Shown: in pieces, positions 31,477 to 43,495 of the stretch
Position numbering within the stretch: the first letter of the stretch is position 1
Layout: each line of letters begins with the position of its first letter
Source: Calendula officinalis
Taxonomy: Eukaryota; Streptophyta; Magnoliopsida; Asterales; Asteraceae
DNA length: 64,000 bases
Assembly: GCA_963853835.1 (NCBI GenBank)
Contig: OY970826.1
Span: 78,486,929 to 78,550,928, forward strand
Direction: 5' to 3'
Translations under genes and position numbers: made by a program
Notes under the pieces: generated by a model
Database searches by the model: none
The model's input: the letters and a program-made list of their open reading frames with translations, nothing else
What the model was told of the DNA's origin: nothing

Positions 31477-31809
31477 TGTTAGGGTCAAATTATGTTGTAT
31501 CTAATAGTTAGAGGGCTAGTTATGTCAAGATGTAATAGTTATGATCTAGTCATTAGTCTTAGTCAATGGAGTCAAGCTTAATTAGTGTTAATTAAGCTTG
31601 TTTAGCTATGAGGTATAAATACCTTATGTTTAGGCTTAATTTGTAAGCTTTCCTCACTTAATTGAATTACCATTTGAAAGCTAACCTTTCCCTCTCAACT
31701 ACCTCACACACACTCAAACACCAAGAACACACACACTTAAGCAATTCTTCAATTTTCTCACCTTGATTCATCATGAATTAGCTCAATCCTAGTGAATTAC
31801 GATCTATCA
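31477..31809 (+). repeat. 3' LTR of copia C (333 bp)
   Basis: Same length as the 5' LTR, with no difference seen by eye. Target duplication GTAAG follows. Confidence 0.93.
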
Positions 31810-31814
31810 GTAAG

Positions 31815-33261
31815 CATTCAATAGCGTTAGGCGTTCCACATTTTAACAACAAAATTATAAATATGAACACTTATATTTTACTAAGTGACATGATACTGCT
31901 TCCTACTTTAATACACTAATTTTTCTATTAACTTCATCAATATAAGTGTTAATCATTTTATATACACTAATTCATCATGGCCTGTGCGATGCACGGGCTT
32001 TGTTAATGATAAGGAGTTATTTGTATCGTTTGCAAAGTATGAACAAAGCAAAGTCTTGTCAGAGGAAAATGTAAAGTAACAAAACATGAGTGCTTATATT
32101 AGCACAATACAAAAGATGTTATTCATAACACATATATAAGTGTTACTACGAAGATCTTCGTGTATTGTCTTTTATAAGCATAACTATGTATAAACGATGT
32201 TATATCTTCAAGCGACATTGGTAAATCAATAGTGCATGAAAAGCAATTTGTAAAAGTTTATTAAAATAAGAGTAATTATAACATATCTATTTGCAACATA
32301 AACCTAATATTTAATGAAAAATAAGTATTTTTAACTAAAAGTTATTAAGATTTAAAATCAACTTATGTGTTGTAGGAAACAAACAATTATTTAAAAGAGG
32401 ATAAGTTTAGTTTTTTATTTTATTATGTTTAATTTCATTTAAAAAAAATTTCATTAAACATGAATATAAATTTATATCTTGTACAAATATACTTTTGGTA
32501 ATCAAATTGAAATATATCTTCTTTTTCTAGGTACCTGTGGTGTTAGGTCCTACTTTTTTTTGGAGGTTTTCTCACATGTCGGATATGTATCTTCTTTTTC
32601 CTTTGTCATTTATGTATCTTTTTAAATTGGATACAAATAGAAGTAAAGATGAATGATGCATTGCTCATATACAACGCATGAGGAATTGAAGCATTTAATT
32701 GTTTCACATTTCGAAAAAATCATCTCGAAATAGAGAAATGTTTAAGTTTAAAGATTACTACAAAATACAGTAATATTTTCGAGAAGTAATCCAACCCAAT
32801 AAGCTTTTTGTTGTCTATTTTTGTTGAGTGAAACTTGTAAGCAATTAAACATAAGTAAATCACCCACATATCATCATGGTATTATTTCGGCCCATTAATT
32901 AACGCAAATATAAACACCCATCCTAGCTTAGTGTATAACTTGTTACCTGCAATTTCACATTAGATAATTATCATGAAAACTAAAATACAAACCTTGTCAA
33001 ATTTGTCAACCTTTACTAAATCCGCCTCCTCATCAACCAACTCAAAAGGAATTCAAGAGTGAAGATTAATAACAAAAAAATTACACATGAAACCATTTGA
33101 ATCTCTACTATATTTAGCTTTTTGTACTAAGCATCATTCACCTTCTTAGCCACCACTAAGCTGATATAATGAAAAGAAAATTATCGTTAAAAGAAGAGAA
33201 GAAAAGAGAAGAGAGATAATGATGAAATATTGAGAAGAATTATTTTACCCGAGTTAAAGAA
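31815..33261. other. Right palindrome arm, middle segment
   Basis: Reverse complement of about 4257-5140 and 7669-8166. It includes the decayed Helitron-like end near 31970-32003. No gene recognised. Confidence 0.6.
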
Positions 33262-34061
33262 GAAAAGAAAAGAAATTAAAAAAGAAAGATTAACAATTTA
33301 TATATTTACTCTTATATGTAAATTAATATTGACATCACAAATAAGATCCAAATAATAACAATCTCAAAATAAATTCGTATTGCGTGAATCTTAAATTGCA
33401 AGAGACTGAGCGTACATACAATTGAAAATCAAAGTGATCCATCTATGACTAAGAATCAAAGAAATAAAATCTTAGAGAAATTTTGTTGGTTGTTTATTAC
33501 ATCAAGCATCAACAAAAACATAAAGCTATAATGGATTTTTTATAAAGTTAGAATGTCAAGAATGATAAATCAATTGTTTAGAATAAGAGTGGATCACAAA
33601 TAGTGAAACAGTGCAACGCCATGTGCTGCTAACTTCTGCCAAAGAAAAAAAAAAAAGTGGAGTGAAGATTAGGGATATGAAGTATTTACAGGTTGATAGG
33701 AGAATGATTGTAGGATGCTAGATTTGATTTTAAGAAAACCAAATATTACCTTTAATTCGTTAGGATGGAATCCAATGTTTTTGAACCCGTCCTTGGATGG
33801 CCACGCTTGGAAACATTAAAAATGCATCTGATAACATCTACATAATACTTGTTAAGGAAACAGAAAATGAAGACTATTTTATACAAATAATCCAATAAAT
33901 ATTATTGTGTTACCTCGGTTGGTTTTATATCTTCAAAAGCAATAACCTTGAGCGGGTGTCTAACAAAAGATGCTGAGTTAGCCGTGGATTTTCAGACCGG
34001 TGTAGAATCGTTGATTCCAATCACGTAACAATTTTCTTTAAATATACGGTAAAACATTAAA
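33262..34061 (-). pseudogene. Gene-like fragment with exon/intron signals, right arm only
   Basis: Absent from the left arm at the matching point (~4257). On the minus strand I see three exon-like pieces: one ending FVRHPLKVIAFEDIKPTE before GTAACAC; one between TATTATGTAG and AAG|GTAATA carrying FLMFPSVAIQGRVQKHWIPS, with an in-frame TAA; and one after TTTCTTTGGCAG reading KLAAHGVALFHYL then TGA. Splice-site dinucleotides fit at each edge. I do not recognise the protein. It may be a captured host-gene fragment that is broken (in-frame stops in two pieces). TTAA occurs at both edges, so either insertion here or microhomology deletion in the left arm is possible. Confidence 0.4.
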
Positions 34062-34630
34062 ATATTAATAGATGGTATTAATTGCTGTATTGGTTTCAAA
34101 AAACGTTTTGCAATTGTAGAACCGTAGTAATTGTAGTATCGTAGTATTAATTGTAGTATTGTATTTAACGTGTATATGGAATGGTAACCGTTTCAAAGTC
34201 CTTCTTCCTTCTAAGAAACCGTTTCATTTTTAACAATTATTATTATTAAATATTATTATAAGCATTTCATATACTCCTCCAAAAAACGTTTTGTAATTGT
34301 AGAACCATAATCAAGTTTTAAATATTTAACGTGTACATAGAATTAATTCAAAATATTTATTGCTACGTAATTAGTACAACATCGAATATGAAACTCGTTT
34401 TTTAATTTAAATCAATGATGCATATATGAAAAAAATGCTCTCGCTAGCTTTCGCTCCATCTTCCTACCGTTCTTGATCTCCATTCTTGCAAGCTTCCCTG
34501 TTATCGCGTGGATTCATCCTTGGATCCGTGCTTTACGAGCGTTGTTACAGGAGTGGTCCTTGAATCCCTAGGTTTTTGGTCGTTTTGCTAGTGAGAAGCT
34601 GAAAGGTCAGCATCATCGGCGATAACTAAA
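34062..34630. other. Right-arm DNA upstream of the LINE fragment
   Basis: Reverse complement of 3691-4256. Positions 34435-34630 are the segment that always precedes the LINE frame in both arms. Nothing else recognised. Confidence 0.5.
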
Positions 34631-35119
34631 TTGGGTCATGACTTTTTTGATGCCTTTTCTCTTAGCCTCGGATCGGGTAATTCCTTCCTGTTTTGGAAGG
34701 ACAAATGGATCAGTGACATCCCTTTACGACATCGATTTCAAAACTTGTATGCTCTTGACAATAAGAAATCATGCTTTGTCAACGATCGCATCACAGTCGA
34801 CGGTTTCTTGTGGAGTTGGAAACATAGTCTTAATAATTACTCCCTTGTAAATGAATTTTGCTCATTGATACAGGTCCTCATAAATGTTAGATTAAATTCT
34901 AATCAAGACACTATAACTTGCAAAATCTCTAATGACGGTGCATTTACGGTTCATCACATTAGGGATTGGAACGAACAAAAATTAACCTCAACTGGATACC
35001 CAAACATGTCGTGGTTGACAGTAGTACCATTGAAGGTGAAATGCTTTGTTTGGAGGGTTGTCTTAGGTCGTATTCCGGTAGCCAAGTGTTTGGAGAAAAG
35101 AGGTGTCGTCGTGGATTCA
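34631..35119 (+). pseudogene. LINE ORF2 C-terminal fragment, part 1 (split by gypsy E)
   Basis: The same L1-type fragment as at 2748-3690, in opposite orientation. It reads in frame from MGHDFFDAF to a Val-Val-Val-Asp-Ser just before the gypsy insertion. The ATTCA at 35115-35119 is the target duplication. After that point the open frame runs into LTR sequence, so the last residues of the apparent ORF are not LINE. Confidence 0.85.
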
Positions 35120-37786
35120 TGTGACAACTCGATATTTCTGGTATGTAACTTCATTTCATTTCTAGAACTTTCCTTATTTAGAAAGTTTCTATTTTTAGAC
35201 ATTCCTATTTCTGGCATCCTAATACACAACAAACATACATATTTATACACCATACATTAGTGTTAGACTATTTTAGTCAACACAACATTATTACTTTCTT
35301 ATGGTGACACACTTTGAACTAAAAATCATTTCTAAAACAATAATTTATCGGTAAAACAATAAACGTAACAATTTAAATTAAAACGTGACTCGAATGAACG
35401 AACCATCAAACCCGACAATAAGCTATGACCGACCACCTATGTGGCCGGCCACACTCTCCCATTCGAACACCCCAAGTCGGCCAAACCCTCTAGAGGGTGA
35501 GGTTGAAATTATTTGATCTTATCTTTCCCTCTTGATCCTTATCTCTAACTTTGAATTGAGAGTCTCCTTGTACAACTAAAACACAAACTCACATATCCCA
35601 TATAAATACCCCCATTTGGCCGAAACCCTAACCCTTTTGTTCCTCTTGATAGGCCAAGTAATCCCAAGCATCTCCAAGATCAAAACTCGTCCCAAGCTCT
35701 CCCCATTCGATCTATTCTTCACCCGTTTGCAAGGTATACCGATTCCCCTTTAAGATTTCGTTTGTTTTCTTGTTTATTTCGGCCCTAACTCTAACCCGAG
35801 ACCATGGCCAAGGCCATATGGTCTCGGTGTGCACCCCTGCCCACAAACCCGTAGCATGCTTGCATGCTTACACTCAATCGGATGCATTTAGGTGCGATTA
35901 TGGCTTGATTTATTGCTAGATTCGTTGTTAGAACCCTAGATCTCTATTTTGACATGCTAAAAACCTAGATCTTGCTAGTTATGAACGAAACATCCTAGAT
36001 CTAGAACCCTAGACGTGAACCTAGCTAAACTAATCACCAAACTCGAACCCTAGGCTCGATTTAGCCACAAACCCGTAGGGTTTTGGCCATTCGGCCAACC
36101 CTAGGACAAACCCTAGCCGAACCCTAAACATACATGGTTGATTTTGACTTAGACTAGCTAGATTGACCATAGTTGAATTTGGTTGACCGAATTATAGTAT
36201 ACTCTAAACCCTAGCCGAAATCTAGAAACCCTAGTTGACTTTTGTTGACTAATGTTGACCAATGTTGACCAATAAGTCAAACCGGGTCAAGGCCGGATCT
36301 TGACCCAAACCGTGGACCCAAACCCGAATACCCAATCGGGCCAAGGCCCGTACTTGGCCCATATCGATCTACTTTAGTCCATCGGGCCCGAACCTTAGTT
36401 GGCCCATTAGTATCCAAGCCCATTTGTACCAAAGCCCAAACCTTTGGCCCATACCTAACCAAACCGAACCCAATTGGGCCAAGCCCAATTCATGGCCCAA
36501 TCTAAGTGGACCTAAGCCCATTTAGGCCCATTAAGCCCATTAGGCCCACTCGGCCCAATCTAGGCCCAATAAGCCTAACCCAAGCCCATTTCATTTCATT
36601 TCATTTCGAAGTCCATTTCATTTCATCTCATTTCATTTCATTTCGACCTATCAAGGTCCAATAACCCAAATTCATTCGATGTCACAAAACATAAAACATA
36701 ACATGAAATACATATTACTTAACTTATATCGTATATAGAATCGCCTGTGTTAGCTTAGTCTAATCATTAGTTAAATTATTTAGGAAGCTAGGAGTCTCCA
36801 AAGGATTCCTCTGTCTTAAGTATTTGTCGCTAAGCTTTGCCAGGTGAGTCCACAGACCCCTTTTACTCTTTTTACTATTTTTATAAACTTTGGGGTGGAA
36901 AACATAAACACAACTGCTACTGTTTTACTATGACTGTACAACAACATCTATACATTTTCATTATCGCATTGGCATGACAAACAATTATTATACCGGACTA
37001 AAGTTGCCAGCAATCATTAACTAGTGGATCTAGACCATGGATATGCAGATAGTACTATTGGCTGACACTCATCCTCCCAACAAACGTTAGATCTTTACTT
37101 GGTTTATCCAAGACATCTCCTGGAGTGTATATCCATAAAATAACATAACATACTGGAGTTGAAGTGTTGATTGTGGACTTAGGGGTTGGTATATTAACTC
37201 AATAGACTAGCTACCTGTTGGGGATAACAGTTCATGCGATGTCAAACATAACAACTTGTTCAACACATTTTCATAAACAAAACTAGTAATTGTAGATATT
37301 CTACAATTACACTTCACTTTTCATATTTACTTCTCATATCATATGAGTGTTGAACCTTATACATTTTTCAGTCATAAACCATTTTCATAACAAATATTTT
37401 GAGTAGCAAAACACTTTACTTTACTTTACTCTTTACTCTAACCCTTTGGATTCACTCAACATTATTGTTGACCCTTTTACTATTTATGTTTTTCCAGGTA
37501 ATTAGGTGCAGTGGAGTTTGGAGGATATGAGCATTGGGATTGTCGTGAGCCATGATTAAAAAATTAAGTTTACGAACAATCATTTCATTTCAAATAATTT
37601 CTATTTTAGGAAACTTACTATTTTTGGAAACTTTCTACTTTTGGAAAGTGAAACAAACCTTTATTTTTCGTTAATGCGTGGTTGTTTGTTTACTTAATTT
37701 TTGCTATGTTGTCATGAACGTTACACCTTCGTTCTTCCGCAAAACATTTTAAATGAAGTAAAACTCATTCTTGGCGGGGTGTGACA
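35120..37786 (+). repeat. 5' LTR of gypsy E (2667 bp)
   Basis: Begins TGTGACAACTCG and ends GGGGTGTGACA. TATA box CATATAAATACC at about 35600 is followed by AAACCCTAACCC. From about 35930 to 36250 ACCCTA words are dense. From about 36345 to 36600 I count 14 GCCCA words, 8 of them GGCCCA. CATTTCATTTC repeats follow at 36590-36650. Confidence 0.93.
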
Positions 37787-37789
37787 GAG

Positions 37790-37801
37790 TGGTATCAGAG
37801 C
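37790..37801 (+). promoter_or_regulatory. Primer binding site, initiator Met-tRNA type (gypsy E)
   Basis: TGGTATCAGAGC lies three bases after the LTR end (GAG between). It is the same primer class as in the copia elements. Confidence 0.92.
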
Positions 37802-38027
37802 TTAAGTTATAGTGAATTAGCAAGCCTAGTCTATAACTACAAAAGATTTTTGGGAAAAACAAACACTTTTATAAAATCAAAATAATCATGGCATGCTCAG
37901 TCTCATATCCTGAAGTTCCATTGTTCTTAGTTTAGAACATTTGCCTTAGTTAGTTTTGCCTTAGTGTTATAGTTAGTATTCGTCAGCGAGCCTTAAAATT
38001 TCCTAATCTAATAAATTTTTATGCGTC

Positions 38028-38468
38028 GTGTTTAGTAGAATGTCGCCTGCTAGTGTCCTCGATATTTCGTCTGATTCCGATAGTGATCGTGGTGCTGCTG
38101 TCCCAGTAGTCCCAGTGCCTGTTGCTCCAGTGACAGCAGTGGTACAACCTTCTGTTGTCCCATGGCATCGTCGCCCAAGAAGACGTCCCTTTCCTATTAT
38201 TCCTAATGGTCCTCCTACTCCAGCTCGTGGTCAGCGTCCTATTGTCTATCGTAAGCGTGAGGGCGGTCTTATTTATCTATGTTCGCCTGCTAAACCCAAG
38301 CGTGATGTTGCTCCAAGAACTCCGCGACGTCGAGAACCAGAGCCAGAAGTGATATCAGAATCAGAGCCTGAAGAAGACTCTGAGCCCGAAGAAGAATCAG
38401 AACCAGAGGAAGAACCAGAAGAAGAGTCAGAGCCTATGGAAGACTCTGAGCCAGAAGAGGATGATTAG
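38028..38468 (+). CDS. Extra ORF upstream of gag in gypsy E, function unknown
   Basis: 146 codons, or 142 from the second Met. The N-terminus has SSDSDSD, the middle is Pro/Val-rich then Arg-rich (WHRRPRRRPFP), and the last ~35 residues are an acidic Glu/Ser/Pro tail of repeated EPEE(E/D)SEPEE units. It lies between primer site and gag and in a different frame from gag. I recognise no domain. The open frame, biased composition and regular tail suggest a real protein, but an untranslated leader with a chance ORF is possible. A similar tail could suit binding basic histone-like surfaces; that is inference only. Confidence 0.45.
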   Translation: MFSRMSPASVLDISSDSDSDRGAAVPVVPVPVAPVTAVVQPSVVPWHRRPRRRPFPIIPNGPPTPARGQRPIVYRKREGGLIYLCSPAKPKRDVAPRTPRRREPEPEVISESEPEEDSEPEEESEPEEEPEEESEPMEDSEPEEDD

Positions 38469-38835
38469 TCATCTACGTATCGTCTATATTTGTTTTTCTA
38501 TTTACTATTATTAGATTCTATGTTTAGCTATTTTAGTATTTTTGTTCTTTAGTACTGGCGTATATGCCCAAGTTTTAAAACTATTATGTATTAGGAATGT
38601 GTTTAATAAAAGTGATATTTTAGTAATTTCTATTGTTCTTATAAATTGTATTTTCTATACGTCTCTACTACTACTACTATAATTACGACTAGTTATATCT
38701 ACGTCTACTACTACTATTACGTCAATTGTATATCTATTCTTTGATCCTTATTATAAGTATATATTTTCCTTATAGTCCTCCTACATTATTCACTTCTTAA
38801 TCTCTTATCATATTACTTGTATCAGCAATTCATCA
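38469..38835 (+). other. Leader between extra ORF and gag (gypsy E)
   Basis: AT-rich, with CTACTACTACTA runs at 38665-38720. No ORF. If the extra ORF and gag sit on one RNA, initiation at gag must skip it. Confidence 0.5.
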
Positions 38836-41800
38836 ATGGCTCGAGGAGGAAACGCTGAGACTGTCGAACAAATGGTGGAACGCCGAATCGCCGAAGCAAT
38901 GGCCCAAATGAACGCTGCAAGAGGAAATGCCGCTGGTGCATCTAATGTGGGAAACAACGGTATATTATACGACTCCATGAAAGAAGATTCATTTATTTCC
39001 ATCTTATTTTAACCCATTGTTCATTTTCTTTCCTTATTTGTTTAAACTTCAGATCCCAATCGTCAAGGTCAGTCATATAAGACCTTTACGTCCTGTCATC
39101 CTCCGACCTACTCTGGATCTGAAGGTGCTATTGCTATCATCCACTGGATTGAGAAGGTGTAATCCATTTTCAGTGTCATTCAATGTGCCCCTGAGAATAT
39201 GACGAAGTTTGCTGCTAGTACGCTGTCCAAGGAAGCGTTGTCTTGGTGGAATTCTCAAGTGCAAGTCTTAGGTCGTGCAACGGTTGATGCTATGACTTGG
39301 GATACGTTCAAGGATCAGTTAACTCAGAAGTTTTGTCCAAGGAGAGAGCTACAAAAAGTTGAAGTGGAATTATGGAATCTGTCCATGGTTGGATCTGATA
39401 TTGTTACCTACACAACTAAGTTTCAAGAACTCGCTCGTCTCGTTCCTCATATGGTTTCTCCTGAATTCAAGCGTATTGAAAAGTATATTCAAGGTCTTCA
39501 TGATCTTATTCGTACTCATGTTATTGCTTCTGAACCGACAACATTCGAAGATGCTGTGAATAGTGCAACAAGGTTGACTGATGATGCAATGAGAAGTGGA
39601 TCGTTCAAAGACAAGCTAGTGGTGTCTAGCAAATCTACTGATAATGTGAGCAATGAAAATGGAAAGCGTTCCTACGACAACAAGCATGATCACAAAGGGA
39701 ACAAATATCAAAAGACTAAGAATTATGCAGCCTCTACTCAGAACAACAATCAATCAAATTCAGAATCTAAGTCCTATGCTGGAAGCAAGCCTCTATGTAA
39801 CAGATGTAACTGGCATCATGGTGGTCAGTGTGAGAAGTGTTTCAAGTGTGACCGCTGGGGTCATAATTTCAGAAAGTGTTCGTCCAACAATCCTCCTAAA
39901 AATCCTGTCTGCTACGAGTGTGGTGATCCTGACCATTATCGTAATCGTTGCCCTAAACTTCAGAACAACAACAACCAGAATGGCAACAATAACAACAACA
40001 ATGGCAATCATAACAACAATCGCAACAACAATCGCAATGCCAACAACAACAATGATCGTCAAAATGGTCGTGGTCGTGCATTTGTTATGAATGCTCAAGA
40101 AGCTCGTGAAAATCCTGATACCATCACTGGTACGTATATCGTCAACAATCATTTTGCTTCTATTTTATTTGACTCGGGAGCCGACTTGAGTTTCGTATCG
40201 ACCGACTTTAAAAGTTTCTTAAATCTAAATCCTGATCGTTTGAAAGTGAATTATGAAATCGAGTTAGCAAATGGCAAAGTTGTTAGGTCTAGTGAAGTTT
40301 TTAAAGGTTGTAAGCTTGACCTAGATGATCACATTTTTAATATAGACCTTGTGCCTGTAGAGCTAGGTAGTTTTGATATCGTCATAGGGATGGATTGGTT
40401 GTCTAAAAACCGTGCTGAAATAATATGTTACACCAAACAAATCCGAATTCCCTTATCCAAAACAGAAACTTTAATAATTCAAGGTGAACAAAGAAACAAA
40501 AATATAAAAATCATAACTTCTATGAAAGCTCAAAAATACCTTCGTAAAGGATGCCAAGCCTTTCTTGCTCATGTCGTTGACACAAAGTCCAAAGATCGTA
40601 AGATTGAGGACATTCCTATTGTTCGTGAATTTCCTGGTGTATTTCCTAGTGAATTGCCTGGACTGCCGCCTCAGAGACAAGTTGAATTTCGCATTGATCT
40701 GATTCCAGGAGCCGCACCTATCGCGCGTTCTCCTTATCGTCTTGCACCGTCTGAAATGCAAGAACTTTCATCGCAATTACAAGAACTTCTTGATCTTGGT
40801 TTCATTCGACAGAGTTTCTCGCCCTGGGGAGCTCCGGTCCTCTTCGTGAAAAAGAAAGATGGTTCAATGAGAATGTGCATTGACTATCGTGAATTGAACA
40901 AAGTAACAATTAAGAATCGATATCCTCTTCCCCGTATTGATGATCTATTCGATCAACTCCAAGGATCGAGTTTCTATTCCAAAATTGATCTTCGTTCTGG
41001 TTACCATCAGTTAAAAGTTCGTGATGAAGATGTGCCCAAAACTGCTTTTAGAACTCGCTATGGTCATTATGAATTTTTGGTAATGCCATTTGGTTTGACC
41101 AATGCACCTGCTGTGTTTATGGATCTCATGAACAGAGTGTGCAAGCAATATCTCGACAAATTCGTTATCGTCTTCATAGATGATATCCTTATCTATTCGC
41201 ATTCGAGAGAAGAGCATGAAGAGCACTTAAGAATCATTCTTGAGTTGTTGGAGAAAGAGAAGTTGTACGCCAAGTTGTCCAAGTGTGAATTTTGGTTGCG
41301 TGAAGTCCAATTTCTGGGTCATATTATCGACGAAGAAGGTATTCACGTGGATCCTGCAAAGATAGAAGCTATAAAGAATTGGGAAGCTCCAAAGACCCGA
41401 ACTGAAGTAAGACAATTCCTTGGTCTTGCTGGTTACTCTAGAAGATTCATAGAAAATTTCTCGAAGATTGCAAAGGATTTAACAGTGCTAACACATAAGG
41501 ATGAGAAATTTGTCTGGGGTGAAAAGCAAGAATCAGCCTTCCAATCTCTAAAATCTAAATTATGTTCTGCTCCTATTCTATCTCTCCCTGAAGGAACCGA
41601 TAATTTTGTGGTGTACTGTGATGCTTCGCACCAAGGGCTAGGTTGTGTATTGATGCAACATGACAAAGTGATCGCCTATGCCTCTCGACAACTGAAGAAC
41701 CACGAGAAGAATTATACAACTCATGATCTTGAGTTGGGTGCAGTTATATTCGCATTGAAGATTTGGAGACATTACCTCTACGGTACCAAGTGCACAATAT

Positions 41801-43461
41801 TCACCGATCACAAGAGTTTACAACATATCTTCAATCAGAAAGATCTCAACATGAGACAGCGTAGGTGGATAGAGTTGATGAACGACTATGAATGTGAGAT
41901 TAAGTATCATCCTGGTAAGGCTAATGTGGTAGCTGATGCCATAAGTCGGAAAGAGCAACCTAAACCTCATCGTGTTCGAGCCCTTCCAATCTCTGTTCGT
42001 TCTAATCTATCTTCCCAAGTTCAAGAATTCCAAACTGAAGCCTTGAAGGTAGAGAACATCAAAAGTGAAGCTTTGCGTGGGATGGAGAAGCAGTTAGAAG
42101 CAAAGGTGGATGGAACTCTTTATTTCATGAATCATTTATGGGTTCCTAATCTTGGAAGTGTTCGCAACGTCATCTTAAATGAAGCTCACCGATCCAAATA
42201 TTCTATTCATCCTGGTGCCGACAAGATGTATAAAGATGTCAAAGAGTTATATTGGTGGCCAAATATGAACAAAGAAATCGCAGTTTATGTCAGCAAATGT
42301 TTAACTTGTGCTAGAGTGAAAGCAGAGAATCAGAAGCCTTCCGGTCTTCTACAACAGCCAGAGATCCCCGAATGGAAATGGGAAGAAATCTCTATGAATT
42401 TTATAACTAAATTGCCTCGAACATCTAATGGTCATGATACAATTTGGGTAATTGTTGATCGCTTGACCAAATCAGCTCACTTCATTCCTATTAAAGAAAC
42501 TGATCAAATGGAAAAGTTAACAAGGATTTATTTAAAAGAAGTTGTATCTCGACATGGTGTGCCAGTCGCGATCATCTCTGATTGTGATAGTCGCTTTACA
42601 TCTCGTTTTTGGCAATCATTGCAAAAATCTCTCGGTACTCGCCTCGATATGAGTACTGCCTATCATCCCCAAACGGATGGTCAGACTGAAAGAACAATTC
42701 AAACTTTGGAAGACATGCTGAGAGCATGTGTTATTGATTTTGGTGGAAGTTGGGATTCTCATCTCCCTTTAGCTGAGTTCTCGTATAATAATAGTTATCA
42801 TACAACTATTAAGGCCGCACCGTTTGAAGCCCTTTATGGAAGAAAGTGTCGTTCGCCACTTTGTTGGATTGAAATTGGTGATCGTCAGATTACTGGTCCT
42901 GAGATTCTACAAGAAACGACTGACAAGATTTTCAAGATCAAAGATCGCATCAAGGCTGCCAGAGATCGACAAAAGAGTTATGCTGATAATCGTCGAAAGC
43001 CTTTAGAGTTCGCCGTTGGAGACCATGTTTTGCTAAAAGTAGCACCTTGGAAAGGTGTTGTACGTTTTGGTAAGAAAGGAAAGCTCAGTCCTCGTTATGT
43101 TGGACCATTTGAGATTCTTGAAAGAATCGGTGCTGTTGCATATCGCCTTCGTCTTCCTAATGAGCTCAGCAATGTTCACAACACATTTCATGTTTCTAAT
43201 CTGAAGAAGTTTATTCACGATCCTTCGCTCATCGTCCCTACTGAAGAAATTATCATCGACGACAAACTCCATTTCACTGAGGAACCAATCGAGATATCTG
43301 ACTGGAAAGAGCAAAAGTTGCGAAGAAGCAAGATCAAAATTGTTAAAGTCAGATGGAACTCCAAAAGAGGTCCTGAATTCACGTGGGAACGTGAGGACCA
43401 GATGCGAAAGAAATATCCTCATCTTTTTCTCGTTGTCTCTCCTGTTCGTGCTTCGTCTTAA
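38836..43461 (+). pseudogene. gag-pol: Gag-Pol polyprotein of gypsy E (intron in gag, one nonsense codon)
   Basis: Gag starts at MARGGNAETVEQMVERR. Codons break at 38959 and resume at 39053, joining ...NNG to DPNRQGQS in frame if 38960-39052 is spliced out. A TAA at 39160-39162 replaces a sense codon after HWIEKV; beyond it the frame is open to 43461. Gag has a CNRCNWHHGGQC segment and two zinc knuckles (CFKCDRWGHNFRKC, CYECGDPDHYRNRC), then an Asn-rich tail. Protease: LFDSGADLSFVS (~40165). RT: FIDD (~41174). RNase H: YCDASHQGLG (~41613), TDHKSL, VADAISRK. Integrase: HHCC (42185-42310), catalytic Asp in IVDRLTKS, Asp in ISDCDSRF, Glu in DGQTERT. C-terminus: KIVKVRWNSKRGPEFTWE, chromodomain-like. 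One fix short of intact. Confidence 0.9.
38960..39052 (+). other. Apparent 93-nt intron in gypsy E gag
   Basis: Starts GTATATTATAC and ends TTTGTTTAAACTTCAG with a T-rich tract before it. It contains an in-frame stop (TAA at about 39010). Removal joins gag codons in phase (G|AT gives Asp). It is typical of plant introns in length, borders and AT content. Confidence 0.65.
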
Positions 43462-43495
43462 ATTTCGGGACGAAATTTCTTCAACCAGGGGAGAA
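43462..43495 (+). promoter_or_regulatory. Pol-LTR junction with hairpin and polypurine tract (gypsy E)
   Basis: Right after the pol stop is AAATTTC GGGAC GAAATTT, a 7-bp hairpin. Then comes CAGGGGAGAA, the polypurine tract directly before the 3' LTR. Confidence 0.85.

Larger units (their letters stand above)
23044..31809 (+). mobile_element. Copia element C: non-autonomous, gag-only Sirevirus-like element
   Basis: 8.77 kb, with 333-bp LTRs and target duplication GTAAG (23039-23043 and 31810-31814). It has a Met-tRNA primer site, a TTCGGC-rich leader, a 744-codon gag derivative, no protease, integrase, RT or RNase H, a 3' region like B's, and a duplicated ~1.05-kb segment before the 3' LTR. 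The LTRs look identical, so it moved recently and must have used enzymes from a related element. Architecture matches the class called TR-GAG (terminal-repeat retrotransposon with Gag). Confidence 0.9.

Noticed and set aside
35120..37786. Host promoter or gene in the GGCCCA-rich region
   Set aside because: The stretch is repeated intact at 43496-46157 and is therefore LTR.
39653..40090. Long overlapping frame within gypsy gag
   Set aside because: Shadow of the Asn-rich, AAC-repeat part of gag in another frame; the antisense frame 39793-40152 is the same effect.
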